A DNA stretch of 64,000 bases from G963665925 sp050596425 (GCF_050596425.1 NZ_CP192292.1:1736001-1800000), one strand, 5' to 3'. Shown: positions 36,850-47,253, numbered from the stretch's first letter. Program-made: numbers and translations. Notes: generated from the sequence alone by a model not told the origin.

Positions 36850-36945
36850 TGACTTATAAATACAACATTCAAAAAGTGCAAAATTCAACTTAAATGTTAT
36901 AGGGTATAAAAAATGTAAGATACTCTTTCGTGTGGGGGGAAGAAA

Positions 36946-37866
36946 ATGAAATTTAAAAAAATTGAGTATACACATGAAGACTTTGAAAGGGTCAGAAATT
37001 TTCTTATGGATACCTACAAAGAGAAGTCATCAAACTGGTTCATTGAAAGATGGAATTGGTGTGTCTATTTCGATGGTTCATGGCTTGAAATTTTAGAAAC
37101 TTGGCCATCTTCAGTGGGGCTGTGGACGGATGAAAAGGACAATATTGTAGGGCTTGTGTCATCGCAAGGTGAAATTAACGGCGACGTTTTTTTTCAGTTA
37201 AAAGAGACGTTTTGCAATGCGGCCCTTGCAAATGAAATGGTAGATTTTGCATTTAATAATTTAAGTGTAGAGGAAGGTGGTCAGAGCCGACTTTATCCAA
37301 GGCTTAATAAAGCGCATAGGCACTTGTTTTTAAACTTATTTAAGAACAAAGGCCTTAGCTTTAGTGGAATCACTGAAAAAATTGCGACTATGAATCTGCA
37401 TGGACTTCTTCAAATAGACCTGCCAAAAGGATTTAAATGTATAAACGCTAATCAATTTTCGGCTGAGGAGCGAGCGGTGGCTCATGCGAGAGCGTTCTCT
37501 GACACTGATTCAAAAGAAGTAAACCTTCTAAATGAGCGAACCAGAGCGTATAAGGGTTTGGTAAGTTCAGTAGACTATAGGCCACTTTTCGACGTATGCA
37601 TTGCTGATTCCTCTGGACAAATAGCGGCCTTTGCTACAGGTTGGTATGACTTTCAAAATAATATTGGAATGTTAGAACCTGTGGGCACCATAGCAAGTTA
37701 TAGAGGGAATAACTTAGGGAAAATGGTTGTTTATGAATGTATGAACAGGCTGTATGAAGTGGGCGTTAGAAAAGTATACGTGGGATCAGGTCAAGAATTT
37801 TATAAAAGCATAGGGTTTGAAATTGTTGATGAGGTAGAAATTTGGGAACCTACACAGGTTTTATAA
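36946..37866 (+). CDS. GNAT-family acetyltransferase, long form
   Basis: 306 residues. The C-terminal ~130 residues contain EPVGTIASYRGNNLGKMVVYECMNRL and VYVGSGQEFYKSIGFEIV, the acetyl-CoA loop and terminal motif. The N-terminal half (WFIERWNWCVYFDGSWLE) resembles a non-catalytic first GNAT lobe. Its own promoter lies at 36821. It precedes the amidohydrolase gene by 87 bp and may be in the same unit. Confidence 0.8.
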   Translation: MKFKKIEYTHEDFERVRNFLMDTYKEKSSNWFIERWNWCVYFDGSWLEILETWPSSVGLWTDEKDNIVGLVSSQGEINGDVFFQLKETFCNAALANEMVDFAFNNLSVEEGGQSRLYPRLNKAHRHLFLNLFKNKGLSFSGITEKIATMNLHGLLQIDLPKGFKCINANQFSAEERAVAHARAFSDTDSKEVNLLNERTRAYKGLVSSVDYRPLFDVCIADSSGQIAAFATGWYDFQNNIGMLEPVGTIASYRGNNLGKMVVYECMNRLYEVGVRKVYVGSGQEFYKSIGFEIVDEVEIWEPTQVL

Positions 37867-37953
37867 TTGTCTCCTGGAAATAGAATGAAACATTTGAAGT
37901 AACAGCCCTAGCCTAAAATGCAAGTGGAAATGATTAGAGAAGGAGGTTGGACT

Positions 37954-39480
37954 ATGAAGAAAACAGGACTTGCAAAATTTGGTCAGAAACTGGGAGATAT
38001 TGCAGCTGGTCACCTCAAAGATTTTGATTACAAATCTCAGCAAAACTTGAACTGGAAACTTGGGAATAAAGAAGCATGGATACTAAACAATGTGAAAATT
38101 ATAGATGTAAAAAAAGGTCGAGTTTGCGATGCAACAGCAGTTTGGATTGACGGTGACACCATACTTGACCTATTGACTCCAGATAGAGTTGAGACTGTAA
38201 AACATCAAACGGATGTCAAAGGCATTATAGATGGTAAGGGATATTACTTAATTCCAGGTTTATCGGATTTACATTGTCATTTAAGTCTGGTGTCTGAATA
38301 CAATATGAAACTCAGCTACTTGCATTATTTTGATGGGCAAAGAAAACTGAATTGCGAGTATGCTTTGAAAAATGGATGTACATTTGTCAGAGATAGTGGT
38401 GGCGCATACGATATGGTTAGTCAACTCATTGAAGACATTGAATCAGGGCATATTATGGGTCCCACAATTTTTCCAAGTTACGAGGTCATGACACCCAAAG
38501 GCGGTATGTGGGATGTAGGGAAAATAATGAATAAGTTAGCAGAAATGATATTTGGTGGCAAGTTGGTTAATGTCATTGAATCAGACGAAGATGTTAATAA
38601 ACATTTTGAAGACGCAGCGAAGTATAATACTAAGAACATAAAAGTGTATACAGAAGAAAAGCCACTATATGGGGGAAAAAAGGAACAAGCCTATAATATG
38701 TTTTCAGATGAAGAACTGAAAGCTATTGTCACTAAAGCAAAAAGTACTGGGAAACCCGTAGAGACACACGCCATGTTTCTAAAAGGTGCACGAAGGTCCT
38801 TGAGAAGCGGTGTGACATCCATTGCACATTTAACAGTAGATGGCGCTTACACATATGAAGATGCAAAAGCTATGGCGAAAAACAATGTGGCAATAATTCC
38901 AACGACAACGATAGGGTGCTATCTGGCCTATAATTTTGCAAATGAAGGGTATCAGAAGAGTTCTGAATTTCAGTTTTATAGAAAAATGTTAGATGAAAAA
39001 ATAAAACCGATGATAAATGAAGCCACTATTGAACAGATAAGGCCATCTTTTGAAGCATTCTACAATTTTATCTGGGACGAAAAGCATAAGCGAAAAATGC
39101 CAGGGATAGGAGAAATATATCCCAAACGTGTACAGGGATTTTCTAAATATGCTGCTGAGAGTTTTTCTAATTTTATAAAAGCCGGTGTCAAAATAGGTAT
39201 GGGGACTGATGGCGGAACGGGAATGACCTTTTCGGGCAATTTGGCCGTCGAGTTTGAAGCCTATAAACGTTATGGAATGGATTTACCAGAAATCTTAAGG
39301 TCAGCAACTATTACAAATATGGAAATACTGGGTCTTGACAAGAAGTATGGCAGTATAGAACCTGGCAAAATGGCCGATATGGTCCTTCTTACTGAAAATC
39401 CCTTAGAGGATATAGGTGCAATATCGAAAATTGCCAAGGTGTTTAAGGGCGGTAAATGCTTTGTAGATAACACCCATTAG
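37954..39480 (+). CDS. Amidohydrolase-superfamily metal-dependent hydrolase
   Basis: 508 residues from ATG 37954 with AGAAGGAGG upstream. Metal ligands: HxH in LSDLHCHLSL, Lys or equivalent in KNIKVYTEE, His in VETHAM and SIAHLTVDG, and Asp in GMGTDGGTG. The C-terminal small domain ends YGSIEPGKMADMVLLTENPL, typical of imidazolonepropionase/prolidase-like amidohydrolases. No signal peptide. It is followed after 33 bp by a C45-like hydrolase gene, so the two probably act on related amide compounds. Confidence 0.88.
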   Translation: MKKTGLAKFGQKLGDIAAGHLKDFDYKSQQNLNWKLGNKEAWILNNVKIIDVKKGRVCDATAVWIDGDTILDLLTPDRVETVKHQTDVKGIIDGKGYYLIPGLSDLHCHLSLVSEYNMKLSYLHYFDGQRKLNCEYALKNGCTFVRDSGGAYDMVSQLIEDIESGHIMGPTIFPSYEVMTPKGGMWDVGKIMNKLAEMIFGGKLVNVIESDEDVNKHFEDAAKYNTKNIKVYTEEKPLYGGKKEQAYNMFSDEELKAIVTKAKSTGKPVETHAMFLKGARRSLRSGVTSIAHLTVDGAYTYEDAKAMAKNNVAIIPTTTIGCYLAYNFANEGYQKSSEFQFYRKMLDEKIKPMINEATIEQIRPSFEAFYNFIWDEKHKRKMPGIGEIYPKRVQGFSKYAAESFSNFIKAGVKIGMGTDGGTGMTFSGNLAVEFEAYKRYGMDLPEILRSATITNMEILGLDKKYGSIEPGKMADMVLLTENPLEDIGAISKIAKVFKGGKCFVDNTH

Positions 39481-39513
39481 AACCTGTTCACTAATAGAGT
39501 TTTGGAGGCGTAC

Positions 39514-41559
39514 ATGTCAAAAAACAAAGTAGGGTTTCTCGAGTTCATAAAATTCTATAAAGAAAACCACAGAGCATTTAAAATATATCCTATGCGGGAT
39601 AAAGCTAGAACGCAACTAACTTTATGCAATATTGAACTAGCTAAAATGAATGTTCATTCAAAAGCATATTTTGAGTGTATGACAATGTTTAATCATGGAA
39701 TGATTTATTTATACTCCGGAAAATGGAACGCAACGACTGCCATTAAGTCAAAGAATAAGCACGACTGGAAAAGGGCCTTTGATGATTTTAAAACTTCTAT
39801 AGATATTGCAAATTCTCTATATGGACATTTAACTAAAGGAACGCCCCTTACAGACTATAATGAGCCACTTCTTAATGATAAAGATGGCGAACTTAAATAC
39901 TATGGTCATGTCCCTCTTGTTCCTGAGATCACACCGATTGTAATTCTTCAGGGGACAAACCGGGAAATGGGTGCCCAGTACTGCGATCAACTTATTGAAA
40001 TATACGGGGACTGGATACTTAAAAGGCATAAAAAATCATTCACAGATGATGAGTTGAATGTCATTGGTAAATGGGAACAAGTTCACCGAGAGTATACTCC
40101 AGAAATTATTGAATTTGCTGAGGGATGGTCTGAAAGGTCTAAAGAGTTAGGCATTGACCTAGATTATGTACATGTACTGAACTTATGGACAGGTCATAAA
40201 TCACCGACACAGTCTTATCTGAATGCAGAATCTGGCATACCAGAGCTACCACCACTGGCATGTGCGTCATTGGCTGCATGGAATACAGCAACAGATGATG
40301 GCAATTTGGTTGTTGTATCATCAGGTGATCACGATATGAGCTATCAACTGGTTATTGCAATGTATCCAGTGGATGGAAATGCACTTGTTTTTACAACCTT
40401 TGAAGCCACCGGGACGCTTCCAACAGTCGGTCCGAATTGGTTTTTCGGTCATCCAGGTATGAATGATAAGGGGCTGGCTTATGCCCATCACGGAGGTGGA
40501 CCAAAACTTTTAGAACCAAGATCGTCATGGGGGTATGGGCTAAGAAGAGGTGCATCAGTTATTCATAATTTAATGAATCATTCTTCTACTAAAGAATCAT
40601 TTGAGTTTGAAATGTCATGTCCGGTCGGAGATGTTGGATATGGCGACCAGGCCACCGTTGGTGGATTTTATGTAGACAATCAGTCGGGGTATGTTATTGA
40701 ATCAAGAATTGATCCTGTATGCGTTCGAAAGCCAGGTATCCTTGGAGAAAAAGACTATCTATTTTCAAATAATAGTGCCATGCACCCCGGCGCTGATCAA
40801 TCTGAGTGGATGAAGAAAATAGAGAAGGAAATTATCTGGGATGAAATTGGTGGCTGGCGACCAAAAGCGCCTCAGGGAATGAGCAAATCTATTGGAATGT
40901 TGTTCAAGTGGTTCACTGGTCGGCTGGATATGCAAGAATTAATGTCAAAAGGCATGATGTTCACATACTGGAACAGCTATAATAGAAATGTTTTCTTGAA
41001 TGAGAAAGCCAAGGAGGCACATGGCCGTATTAATGAAAATGTTGTAAAAGATATTTTTAGAACCGGAGGCACTATGCCTAAGAAACCATTTGATCAGGCC
41101 AAAAGAGATTATAAAAAAACAGGTGAATGGGGACGTGTGTCTTCGGCTCATGCATCCAATGCGATTGTAACTGTTATGAAACCTGCTGAAGGCCTATTCT
41201 CGGTCTGTACAGGTCCTGCCAAACGTGGCATGGCACCGATGTCTCCTGATTTAGCCATTTCAATTTACAATGAAAGAAACACATTTTGGGATTTCAGATT
41301 GAGTGATTCGCCACAAACGTCATTGGAAGAGGCGGAGAAACTAGCTCGTGACTTATCAACAAAAGCACTGACTATATGCCATAAAAGCAGTAAAAGTTTA
41401 TTGGTAGAACAGTTAGAGGAAGAGTTACGCTCATATATAGATCAAATACGCGATTTGAATGGAACAAGTCAAAGCACTAATTTAATGACAATCAATAAAA
41501 AAATTCGTTTGTTTTGTAAAATTCATGTGGTATCCAGACAAATTCTCGAAATACATTAA
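39514..41559 (+). CDS. C45-like NTN hydrolase with N-terminal extension
   Basis: 681 residues from ATG 39514 (TTTTGGAGG upstream). Residues ~1-140 are an unrecognised, mostly helical extension. The hydrolase part starts PIVILQGTNREMGAQYCDQL; LPPLACASLAAWNTATDDG supplies the candidate Cys nucleophile, followed by VVVSSGDHDMSY and WFFGHPGMNDKGLAYAHHGG. A long C-terminal region includes WDFRLSDSP. It resembles the C45 family but is much longer than the gene at 32782. Probably hydrolyses or transfers an acyl group on an amide; substrate unknown. Confidence 0.78.
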   Translation: MSKNKVGFLEFIKFYKENHRAFKIYPMRDKARTQLTLCNIELAKMNVHSKAYFECMTMFNHGMIYLYSGKWNATTAIKSKNKHDWKRAFDDFKTSIDIANSLYGHLTKGTPLTDYNEPLLNDKDGELKYYGHVPLVPEITPIVILQGTNREMGAQYCDQLIEIYGDWILKRHKKSFTDDELNVIGKWEQVHREYTPEIIEFAEGWSERSKELGIDLDYVHVLNLWTGHKSPTQSYLNAESGIPELPPLACASLAAWNTATDDGNLVVVSSGDHDMSYQLVIAMYPVDGNALVFTTFEATGTLPTVGPNWFFGHPGMNDKGLAYAHHGGGPKLLEPRSSWGYGLRRGASVIHNLMNHSSTKESFEFEMSCPVGDVGYGDQATVGGFYVDNQSGYVIESRIDPVCVRKPGILGEKDYLFSNNSAMHPGADQSEWMKKIEKEIIWDEIGGWRPKAPQGMSKSIGMLFKWFTGRLDMQELMSKGMMFTYWNSYNRNVFLNEKAKEAHGRINENVVKDIFRTGGTMPKKPFDQAKRDYKKTGEWGRVSSAHASNAIVTVMKPAEGLFSVCTGPAKRGMAPMSPDLAISIYNERNTFWDFRLSDSPQTSLEEAEKLARDLSTKALTICHKSSKSLLVEQLEEELRSYIDQIRDLNGTSQSTNLMTINKKIRLFCKIHVVSRQILEIH

Positions 41560-41567
41560 TTAATCAA

Positions 41568-41604
41568 TTGAGCGACTTGCAAAATATCATTCAAGCGCCT
41601 GAAT
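41568..41604. repeat. Internally deleted copy of the repeat family
   Basis: TTGAGCGACTTGCAAAATATC (one terminal repeat) runs directly into ATTCAAGCGCCTGAA, the complement of the other end of the 35571 element. The middle hairpin is absent. It lies 9 bp after the C45-like stop codon. The remaining gap to 41925 has no gene; it holds the promoter at 41859. Confidence 0.6.
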
Positions 41605-41858
41605 TAATTAATTATAAATTCAATTGATAAATCATCGCAGGCTAGGCACAGATAAAATATTGCTTTGCTTCATGCGGTGATTTTTTCATTATAGGACATG
41701 AATATTTATGAACCATAGTTACAAAAGCAACATGACCTAAAGAAATAATAGAAGGTGAGATAATTGTGGTCTAGGTATGAAACCCTCTAATCGACAAGGT
41801 TTTACATGCCAGATAAGTTGACTCTGAATTTACACTGAAAACAAAATATACAAAACAG

Positions 41859-41887
41859 TTGACAAATGTTTAAAATGTATATATTAT
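41859..41887 (+). promoter_or_regulatory. Promoter of the phosphotransferase gene, twin of 36821
   Basis: TTGACA (41859-41864) and TATTAT (41882-41887) with a 17-bp spacer. The spacer sequence matches the 36821 promoter except at one base. Confidence 0.7.
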
Positions 41888-41925
41888 TAAACTATGATAG
41901 GTGGCTAATTAAAGGAGGAGAAAAA

Positions 41926-44540
41926 ATGTATTATAATTTTGATTCGAAAAAAATACCGAGTATTCAAACAGTAGGCGGGAAAGCTCATTCTTTAATTAAG
42001 CTGACCAATGCCGGATTTAATGTTCCTGAGGGGGCGGTTCTAACAGTTGAATTTTTCAATGGCTGGCTGAATGAATTAAGAAGTTTAGAGACTTTTAAAA
42101 CAAATGCCAGTAATCCTGAAAAATTTAGTGAATTAGCGACTGCACTAAAGAAGCATGCAGAAGGCTTATCTTTCAATGATGAGCAAATAAAAGTGATTGA
42201 ATCAATAACGAATCGGTTTAAGGATTCAACTATGTTTGCAGTAAGATCATCATCACCTGAAGAAGATCTATCAGGCGCATCATTTGCTGGTGGATATGAA
42301 ACAATCCTTGGCGTGAAACCAAAAAATATGAAAAAGGCGATCAAAGAAGCATTTATATCATGCCTGGATGAGAGGGTTTTCTTCTACAAGCATCAAAATG
42401 GTTTTGACACAGGCTTAATTCGAATAGCTGTTATTATTCAAAAACAGATTAATTCAGAGGTTTCGGGAGTGGCATTTTCCTTAAATCCCCTCAATAACTT
42501 CTATGATGAAGCTGTTATAAATGCAAATACAGGTTTAGGGGAAAGTGTTGTATCGGGTATGGTAACACCTGATGAGATCGTACTGGACAAAGTGAACGAA
42601 AAAATTGTAGACAAGAAGTTAGGGAAGAAAGACAAGTCTATAGTCTTATTAAAAGATGGTGGTACAGAAACTGTAAACGCCAAGAATAGTAATTTTGCAA
42701 TCACTGATGACCAAGCCATTGAATTGTTAAAAGAACTCAAGAAAATCGAGGCCTTTTACAATCATCCAGTGGATATTGAATGGGCTTTCAGTGAAAATCA
42801 ATTATATATTCTTCAGTCTAGACCTATAACAACTTATATTCCGCTTCCAGAAGAGCTCCAAACAAAGCCAGAAGAGGACCCTATTCTATATTTGGATGGA
42901 AGTCTTACAAAACAAGGTATAAATGTTCCAATATCATATATGGGCTGCGATATACTCGGTCGTTCTCAATCCATTATGATGACGAGAACATTTGGAAAAG
43001 ACTGCACCAAGAATTTAAAAGTTGGACTGGCTGGAACGAGCGGTGGAAGAATGTATTTGAATGCATCGTCATCCCTGAAAATGCAAGGAAAAAAAGGTGT
43101 GGTGAATGCATGGAAAATGTCTGATGCAGGGACAGCTGAATTAATTGAAAGTCTTGATGTAACGAAGTACACACCGAAGAAAACCCCAGAAGATATTAAG
43201 GGTTTAAAATGGGGTGCCATAAAAATGGTATGGGCACAATTAAGCGTGTTCTAAAAGCAGCTAAAAATCCAGAAAGTTATAAAGAATGGTACCAGCCATT
43301 TGAAGATGAATATGATGTTTATCTCAAAAGTGTTGAAAAACTAAACGTGAATCAAATTGATTTGATTAAGACATTTGAAGAGATTTCTCATGATTTCAAT
43401 GATCTATTTGAAAAAATGCTTCCGATGACATATGCAGCTGAAATAGCACGTAAGAAGATTGAAAAAATCCTTAAGAGTGAAATAGACAACTATGAGGAAA
43501 AAATGTCAATTCTACAGAGATCACTTCCAGACAATGTAACCATCGATATGGGTCTAGGCATGTACAAATTGTCCCAGCTTGCAGAGATTAAAGACAATAA
43601 TTATGCAACATTTTCATTAAAACTGAAATCTGGAAAACTTAGCGGACAAGTTACAAAGCAATGGAATAAGTTTGTTGAAGTATATGGTTTTAGAGCCAAT
43701 AACGAGCTAGATATCGCTGTGGAGAGACCGTCGGAAAACCAAGAGATCTTGTTCGATCAAGTCAAGAGTATGTCTGATTTAGATGGAGATTACAGTCCTT
43801 TAAAAGTTTATGAAGAGTCTAAGCGATTAAGAGAACAAGCTTATAATGATATAGTTAACCAGTTAAGAGGATCCAAGCTGAAAAAGTTTAAAAAGCAATA
43901 TAATACTCTAGTTGTACTTGGTGGAAAAAGGGAAGCACTAAAATATTGGTATGCCAAAGGTCTTGCGGTTATGCGTACCCTGCTTTTAAAACGGGCAGAA
44001 CTTGCAGTGCGAAATGATGAATTGAAACAAGCAAAGGATATTTTCTGGCTGAACTTAGAACAGGTTTCTAAGTTGAATAAAGTATCATCATTTGAAGTGG
44101 AGAACTGGATAGAAAACAACAAGATCTACTATAGAAAGCTTGATCAGGTTCATGAGTTCCCTAAACTTATCGATTCAAGGGGTAAAATACTAAGACTACC
44201 ACCTAGGGAAGCTAAAGAAGGACAACTTGTTGGTCAATCAATTTCTCCTGGTATCATCAAAGGCCGTGTCAAAGTTTTAAGTGAACCGAACGAGAAACCG
44301 CTGGAAAAAGGAGAAATTCTTGTAACAAGAGCCACGGATCCAGGCTGGACGCCACTATTCATAAACGCATCAGCAATACTTCTTGAGGTTGGCGGATTGC
44401 TTCAGCATGGTGCTTTAGTAGCGAGAGAGTACGGCAAGCCTTGTATAGCGGGTATTGACAATGTCATGAAGGAACTGAAAGATGGTCAGCTCATTGAAGT
44501 CGATGCCACGCAAGGAATCATAAACATTATCAACGAGTAA
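41926..44540 (+). pseudogene. Rifampin-phosphotransferase-like PEP-utilising enzyme, apparent -1 frameshift
   Basis: ATG 41926 follows AAAGGAGGAG. The N-terminal ~320 residues form a PPDK/PEP-synthase ATP-grasp domain (VGGKAHSLIKLTNAGFNVPEG, FAVRSSSPEEDLSGASFAG, IEWAFSENQLYILQSRP). The frame breaks near 43230; one base back it continues to the swivelling phospho-His domain GGLLQHGALVAREYGKPCIAG (truncated here) and ends at 44540. Restoring one A in an A5 run (43220-43224) yields ~871 residues. That length and order, with no PEP-binding TIM barrel, match rifampin phosphotransferase (ATP-grasp, substrate domain, His domain). The middle substrate domain may bind something other than rifamycin. 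Confidence 0.82.
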
Positions 44541-44673
44541 GCAAATTCTTCATTCTTAATTTGTAGAGGTGGATATCAACCGTTAGAGCGCAAATCAAAT
44601 ATGCGTATTGGTTTGGTATTCACCTCACCCCCATTTTGGGAGAAATTTAGAATTTGGAAGTGGGAGAGATACA

Positions 44674-45258
44674 ATGAACCCTTATGAAAAGAGAAGCGAA
44701 TTGAAAAAGAGTAAAATTAAGAAAAGCACTTTGCACTTGCTCGGATTACATAGTGTGGAGCATATATCTATAAAAATGATAGCAGATCATTCAGGGGTTT
44801 CACGGGCCACTATTTATAAACACTTTGATAGCAAAGAAAAATTGATTGTTACAGTTCTTAATGAAATTATTGAGAAAAGCATAGTTGAGAGTGAGAAAAT
44901 ACTCAACAAACAAGCCTCTTTTATAGAGAAATTCAATGAAATAACAGATTTAAAGAGTGATGTATTTTTATTTACTTTAAAAGCGGGGATAAATTTTCTC
45001 TACTTTCAAAGCGACTTAATACAGGATGTTTTATCTGCGAGACACCAAGAACAACTTGATAGAATGTCAAAAAAACTTTTTGACCAGGGTCGTGAAGAAG
45101 GTTTTATTCACTCGGATTTAAACAATGAAGAGATTAAGGATTTTCTTCATGTGGTGAAAGCAGGCATGAATGAACTTAGAAAGAAGGGTGACCCTGTTAT
45201 GAATGACATAGTGCGTCTACGTCGTCTTAATGACTTATTTATTCGTGCAATATCATAA
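44674..45258 (+). CDS. TetR/AcrR-family transcriptional regulator
   Basis: 194 residues from ATG 44674 (GTGGGAGAG upstream). N-terminal helix-turn-helix: LHLLGLHSVEHISIKMIADH then SGVSRATIYKHFDSKEKLIV. The C-terminal ~130 residues form the usual helical ligand and dimer domain. It follows the phosphotransferase gene on the same strand and is the best candidate for binding the matched promoters at 36821 and 41859. Ligand unknown. Confidence 0.9.
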   Translation: MNPYEKRSELKKSKIKKSTLHLLGLHSVEHISIKMIADHSGVSRATIYKHFDSKEKLIVTVLNEIIEKSIVESEKILNKQASFIEKFNEITDLKSDVFLFTLKAGINFLYFQSDLIQDVLSARHQEQLDRMSKKLFDQGREEGFIHSDLNNEEIKDFLHVVKAGMNELRKKGDPVMNDIVRLRRLNDLFIRAIS

Positions 45259-45274
45259 TGAAAGGAAAATTTGT

Positions 45275-46027
45275 ATGAACCCCATTAATAAGAAACTGTC
45301 TGAAGAAGAAGTGGATGCATATTTGCATATGAAACAAATCAGTGCAAGAAACACGGCCATAGGTTCTGTATTTTGTATTTATTCTGTATTACCATTATTT
45401 ATTATTCTCTATCTAATAGAGTCTGGAACAAGTCAGATGGCTTTTACAAAAGGACTGTTTATAGGGCTCGTGCCTCTACTCATATTGGCTTTTGCAGGTG
45501 TGGCTTTTTTTGTAGTGAATCTTAAGAGTTCTGTTGATATTCAAAATATGGAAAATTTAGAGTTTAGTTTATCTCCCAGATTAATTAAATCTGTAAAACA
45601 TAGAGAAAGACTTCAAAGATCCAAATCTGTCAACAAGTTAATTTTAGGGCTCAGTATGATTATAGCAAGCGCCTTTCCGTTATTGTATATTGCACTAAGT
45701 GATTTCAGACTATACAGACTATATGCAGTTTTGCCAGTGAGTATCTTCCTTATTGGAATCGGTGTATATCAAATTGTTAAAGGGCTGATTATTATTGACT
45801 CCTACAGACGTATGACCCTAGATGGTGAAAATCTCCAGACGCTCAAAAGAAGAACTAAAAGAGCAAAGCGTTTGAGTCAAGTTTATTGGCCTCTTATAAC
45901 AGGTGTGTATTTGGCATGGAGTGTTTTCACAATGGACTGGCATCTTACATGGATCATATGGCCATTTGCAGGCATTGTTTTTTCAGCAGTGGCTGGAATT
46001 CTAAGCTATGAAGATAGGCATTCGTAA
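45275..46027 (+). CDS. Integral membrane protein of unknown function
   Basis: 250 residues from ATG 45275, 16 bp after the TetR stop. About six hydrophobic segments (AIGSVFCIYSVLPLFIILYL, LVPLLILAFAGVAFFVVNL, WIIWPFAGIVFSAVAGIL) and an N-terminal soluble start, NKKLSEEEVDAYLHMK, that recalls permease-prefix/DUF1700-type proteins. Cotranscribed with the TetR gene, so a membrane partner in the response is possible. Confidence 0.7.
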   Translation: MNPINKKLSEEEVDAYLHMKQISARNTAIGSVFCIYSVLPLFIILYLIESGTSQMAFTKGLFIGLVPLLILAFAGVAFFVVNLKSSVDIQNMENLEFSLSPRLIKSVKHRERLQRSKSVNKLILGLSMIIASAFPLLYIALSDFRLYRLYAVLPVSIFLIGIGVYQIVKGLIIIDSYRRMTLDGENLQTLKRRTKRAKRLSQVYWPLITGVYLAWSVFTMDWHLTWIIWPFAGIVFSAVAGILSYEDRHS

Positions 46028-46111
46028 AGCAGGGGATATTTCATGATGTGAAAAGTACCTTGTAGTGTAATGGCTCAACCCTTAATGATTGGATAATTTA
46101 GGAGGTGCAAT

Positions 46112-46917
46112 ATGATAAAAGTATATAAGACGCACGAGGATTTCTTGCAAAAGTATGAGGCTTTTTTCAAGCGTGATGAAGTGAAGTATGAACTTATTTG
46201 GGGAATTTCAAAAAGAAAATCAATAGTAACACTTATGATTGCATCTGAAATTGGCGACCAATTCGTAGTGGGCGTTCTGGCGGGACTGAACTTAATTCTT
46301 GCATCAAACACACTTGAAAAAGATGTCTATCGAGATCTTGTCAAATATATGAATGATGTTGAATATCCTGGTATTAGTGGGTCAAAGGAACATTGTGATG
46401 TATACAATGCTGTTTACAATGAAGTGAATGGAATGCACCTTAAAACACAAATGAACCAGAGAATATATCAGTGTACTGCAGTGAATAATATCTCAAGTGG
46501 CAAAGGTCAAGTTAAAGTGGCCGAAGAGGCAGACCTTGATATTCTAATAGATTGGAATATAAGATTTATTGAAGAATTAGGCGGGGGCACACCTTCGAAA
46601 ATAGAGACAAGAAAAAAATCAAAGAGAAAGTACTAAAGCAATCAATTTATCTTCTTAAAGTTGATGGTCAAATCGTATCTATGGCGGGAAGAGCAAGGGC
46701 GCTGAATAAAACTGAATCAATAGACTATGTATACACACCTAAAAAACTTAGGGGCAATGGTTACGCAAGTCAAATTGTTGAAGAACTTACGAAGAAAGTT
46801 CTCCAAGATGGCAGAGTAGCAACTTTATATACGGACTTATCAAATCCAACCTCAAACAGTATTTATATGAAAATAGGATATGAACCTTACAGTGATTCAA
46901 TTGCCTTGGTTAAGTAA
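46112..46917 (+). pseudogene. GNAT-family acetyltransferase, apparent -1 frameshift
   Basis: The first part (LIWGISKRKSIVTLMIAS, VVGVLAGLNLILAS) stops at 46634. One base back the frame reads KEKVLKQSIYLLKVDGQIV and then TPKKLRGNGYASQIVEELTKK, the acetyl-CoA loop, ending NSIYMKIGYEPYSDS. Restoring one A in the A7 run (46612-46618) gives a ~268-residue two-lobed GNAT. AGGAGG precedes the ATG. Substrate unknown. Confidence 0.82.
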
Positions 46918-47040
46918 GGTGTTATATGAACCGTTGATTGATTACGTTCATTTATTCATGATATTTCGGTTTGTTGGATGCAATTCTTGTAGCAAAGATA
47001 CAATAGAATATCTGAAGTTGTAATGAAAAGGTGGAAGTGA

Positions 47041-47154
47041 GTGCTGCTAAACCTCAATTTGTTCATAAAAGCCTTTTGTAAATTCCTTGAGCTGAGAATT
47101 GGTAGATATGAAATTCAAGATTACTTTAAATTTAAGAGACAGCTTGTTTTTTAA
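47041..47154 (+). CDS. Possible 37-residue peptide
   Basis: A GTG start at 47041 with AAAGGTGG 6-9 nt upstream opens 37 codons: hydrophobic LLNLNLFIKAFCKFLEL, then a basic/aromatic tail QDYFKFKRQLVF. It may be a small membrane-associated peptide or a gene remnant. It lies in the 336-bp gap 46918-47253, where nothing else is seen. Confidence 0.3.
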   Translation: MLLNLNLFIKAFCKFLELRIGRYEIQDYFKFKRQLVF

Positions 47155-47253
47155 TGAGATTCTAATCTATATGTAATCAAGGTATCACTCTATTAAATTA
47201 TAATTCAAAATGTACAAAAAAAGATCATTGTGTATTTTTAAGGAGGGGGCATT

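Noticed and set aside
41926..44540. Pyruvate phosphate dikinase or PEP synthase
   Set aside because: The PEP-binding TIM barrel expected after the phospho-His domain is missing and the length fits rifampin phosphotransferase-like enzymes.
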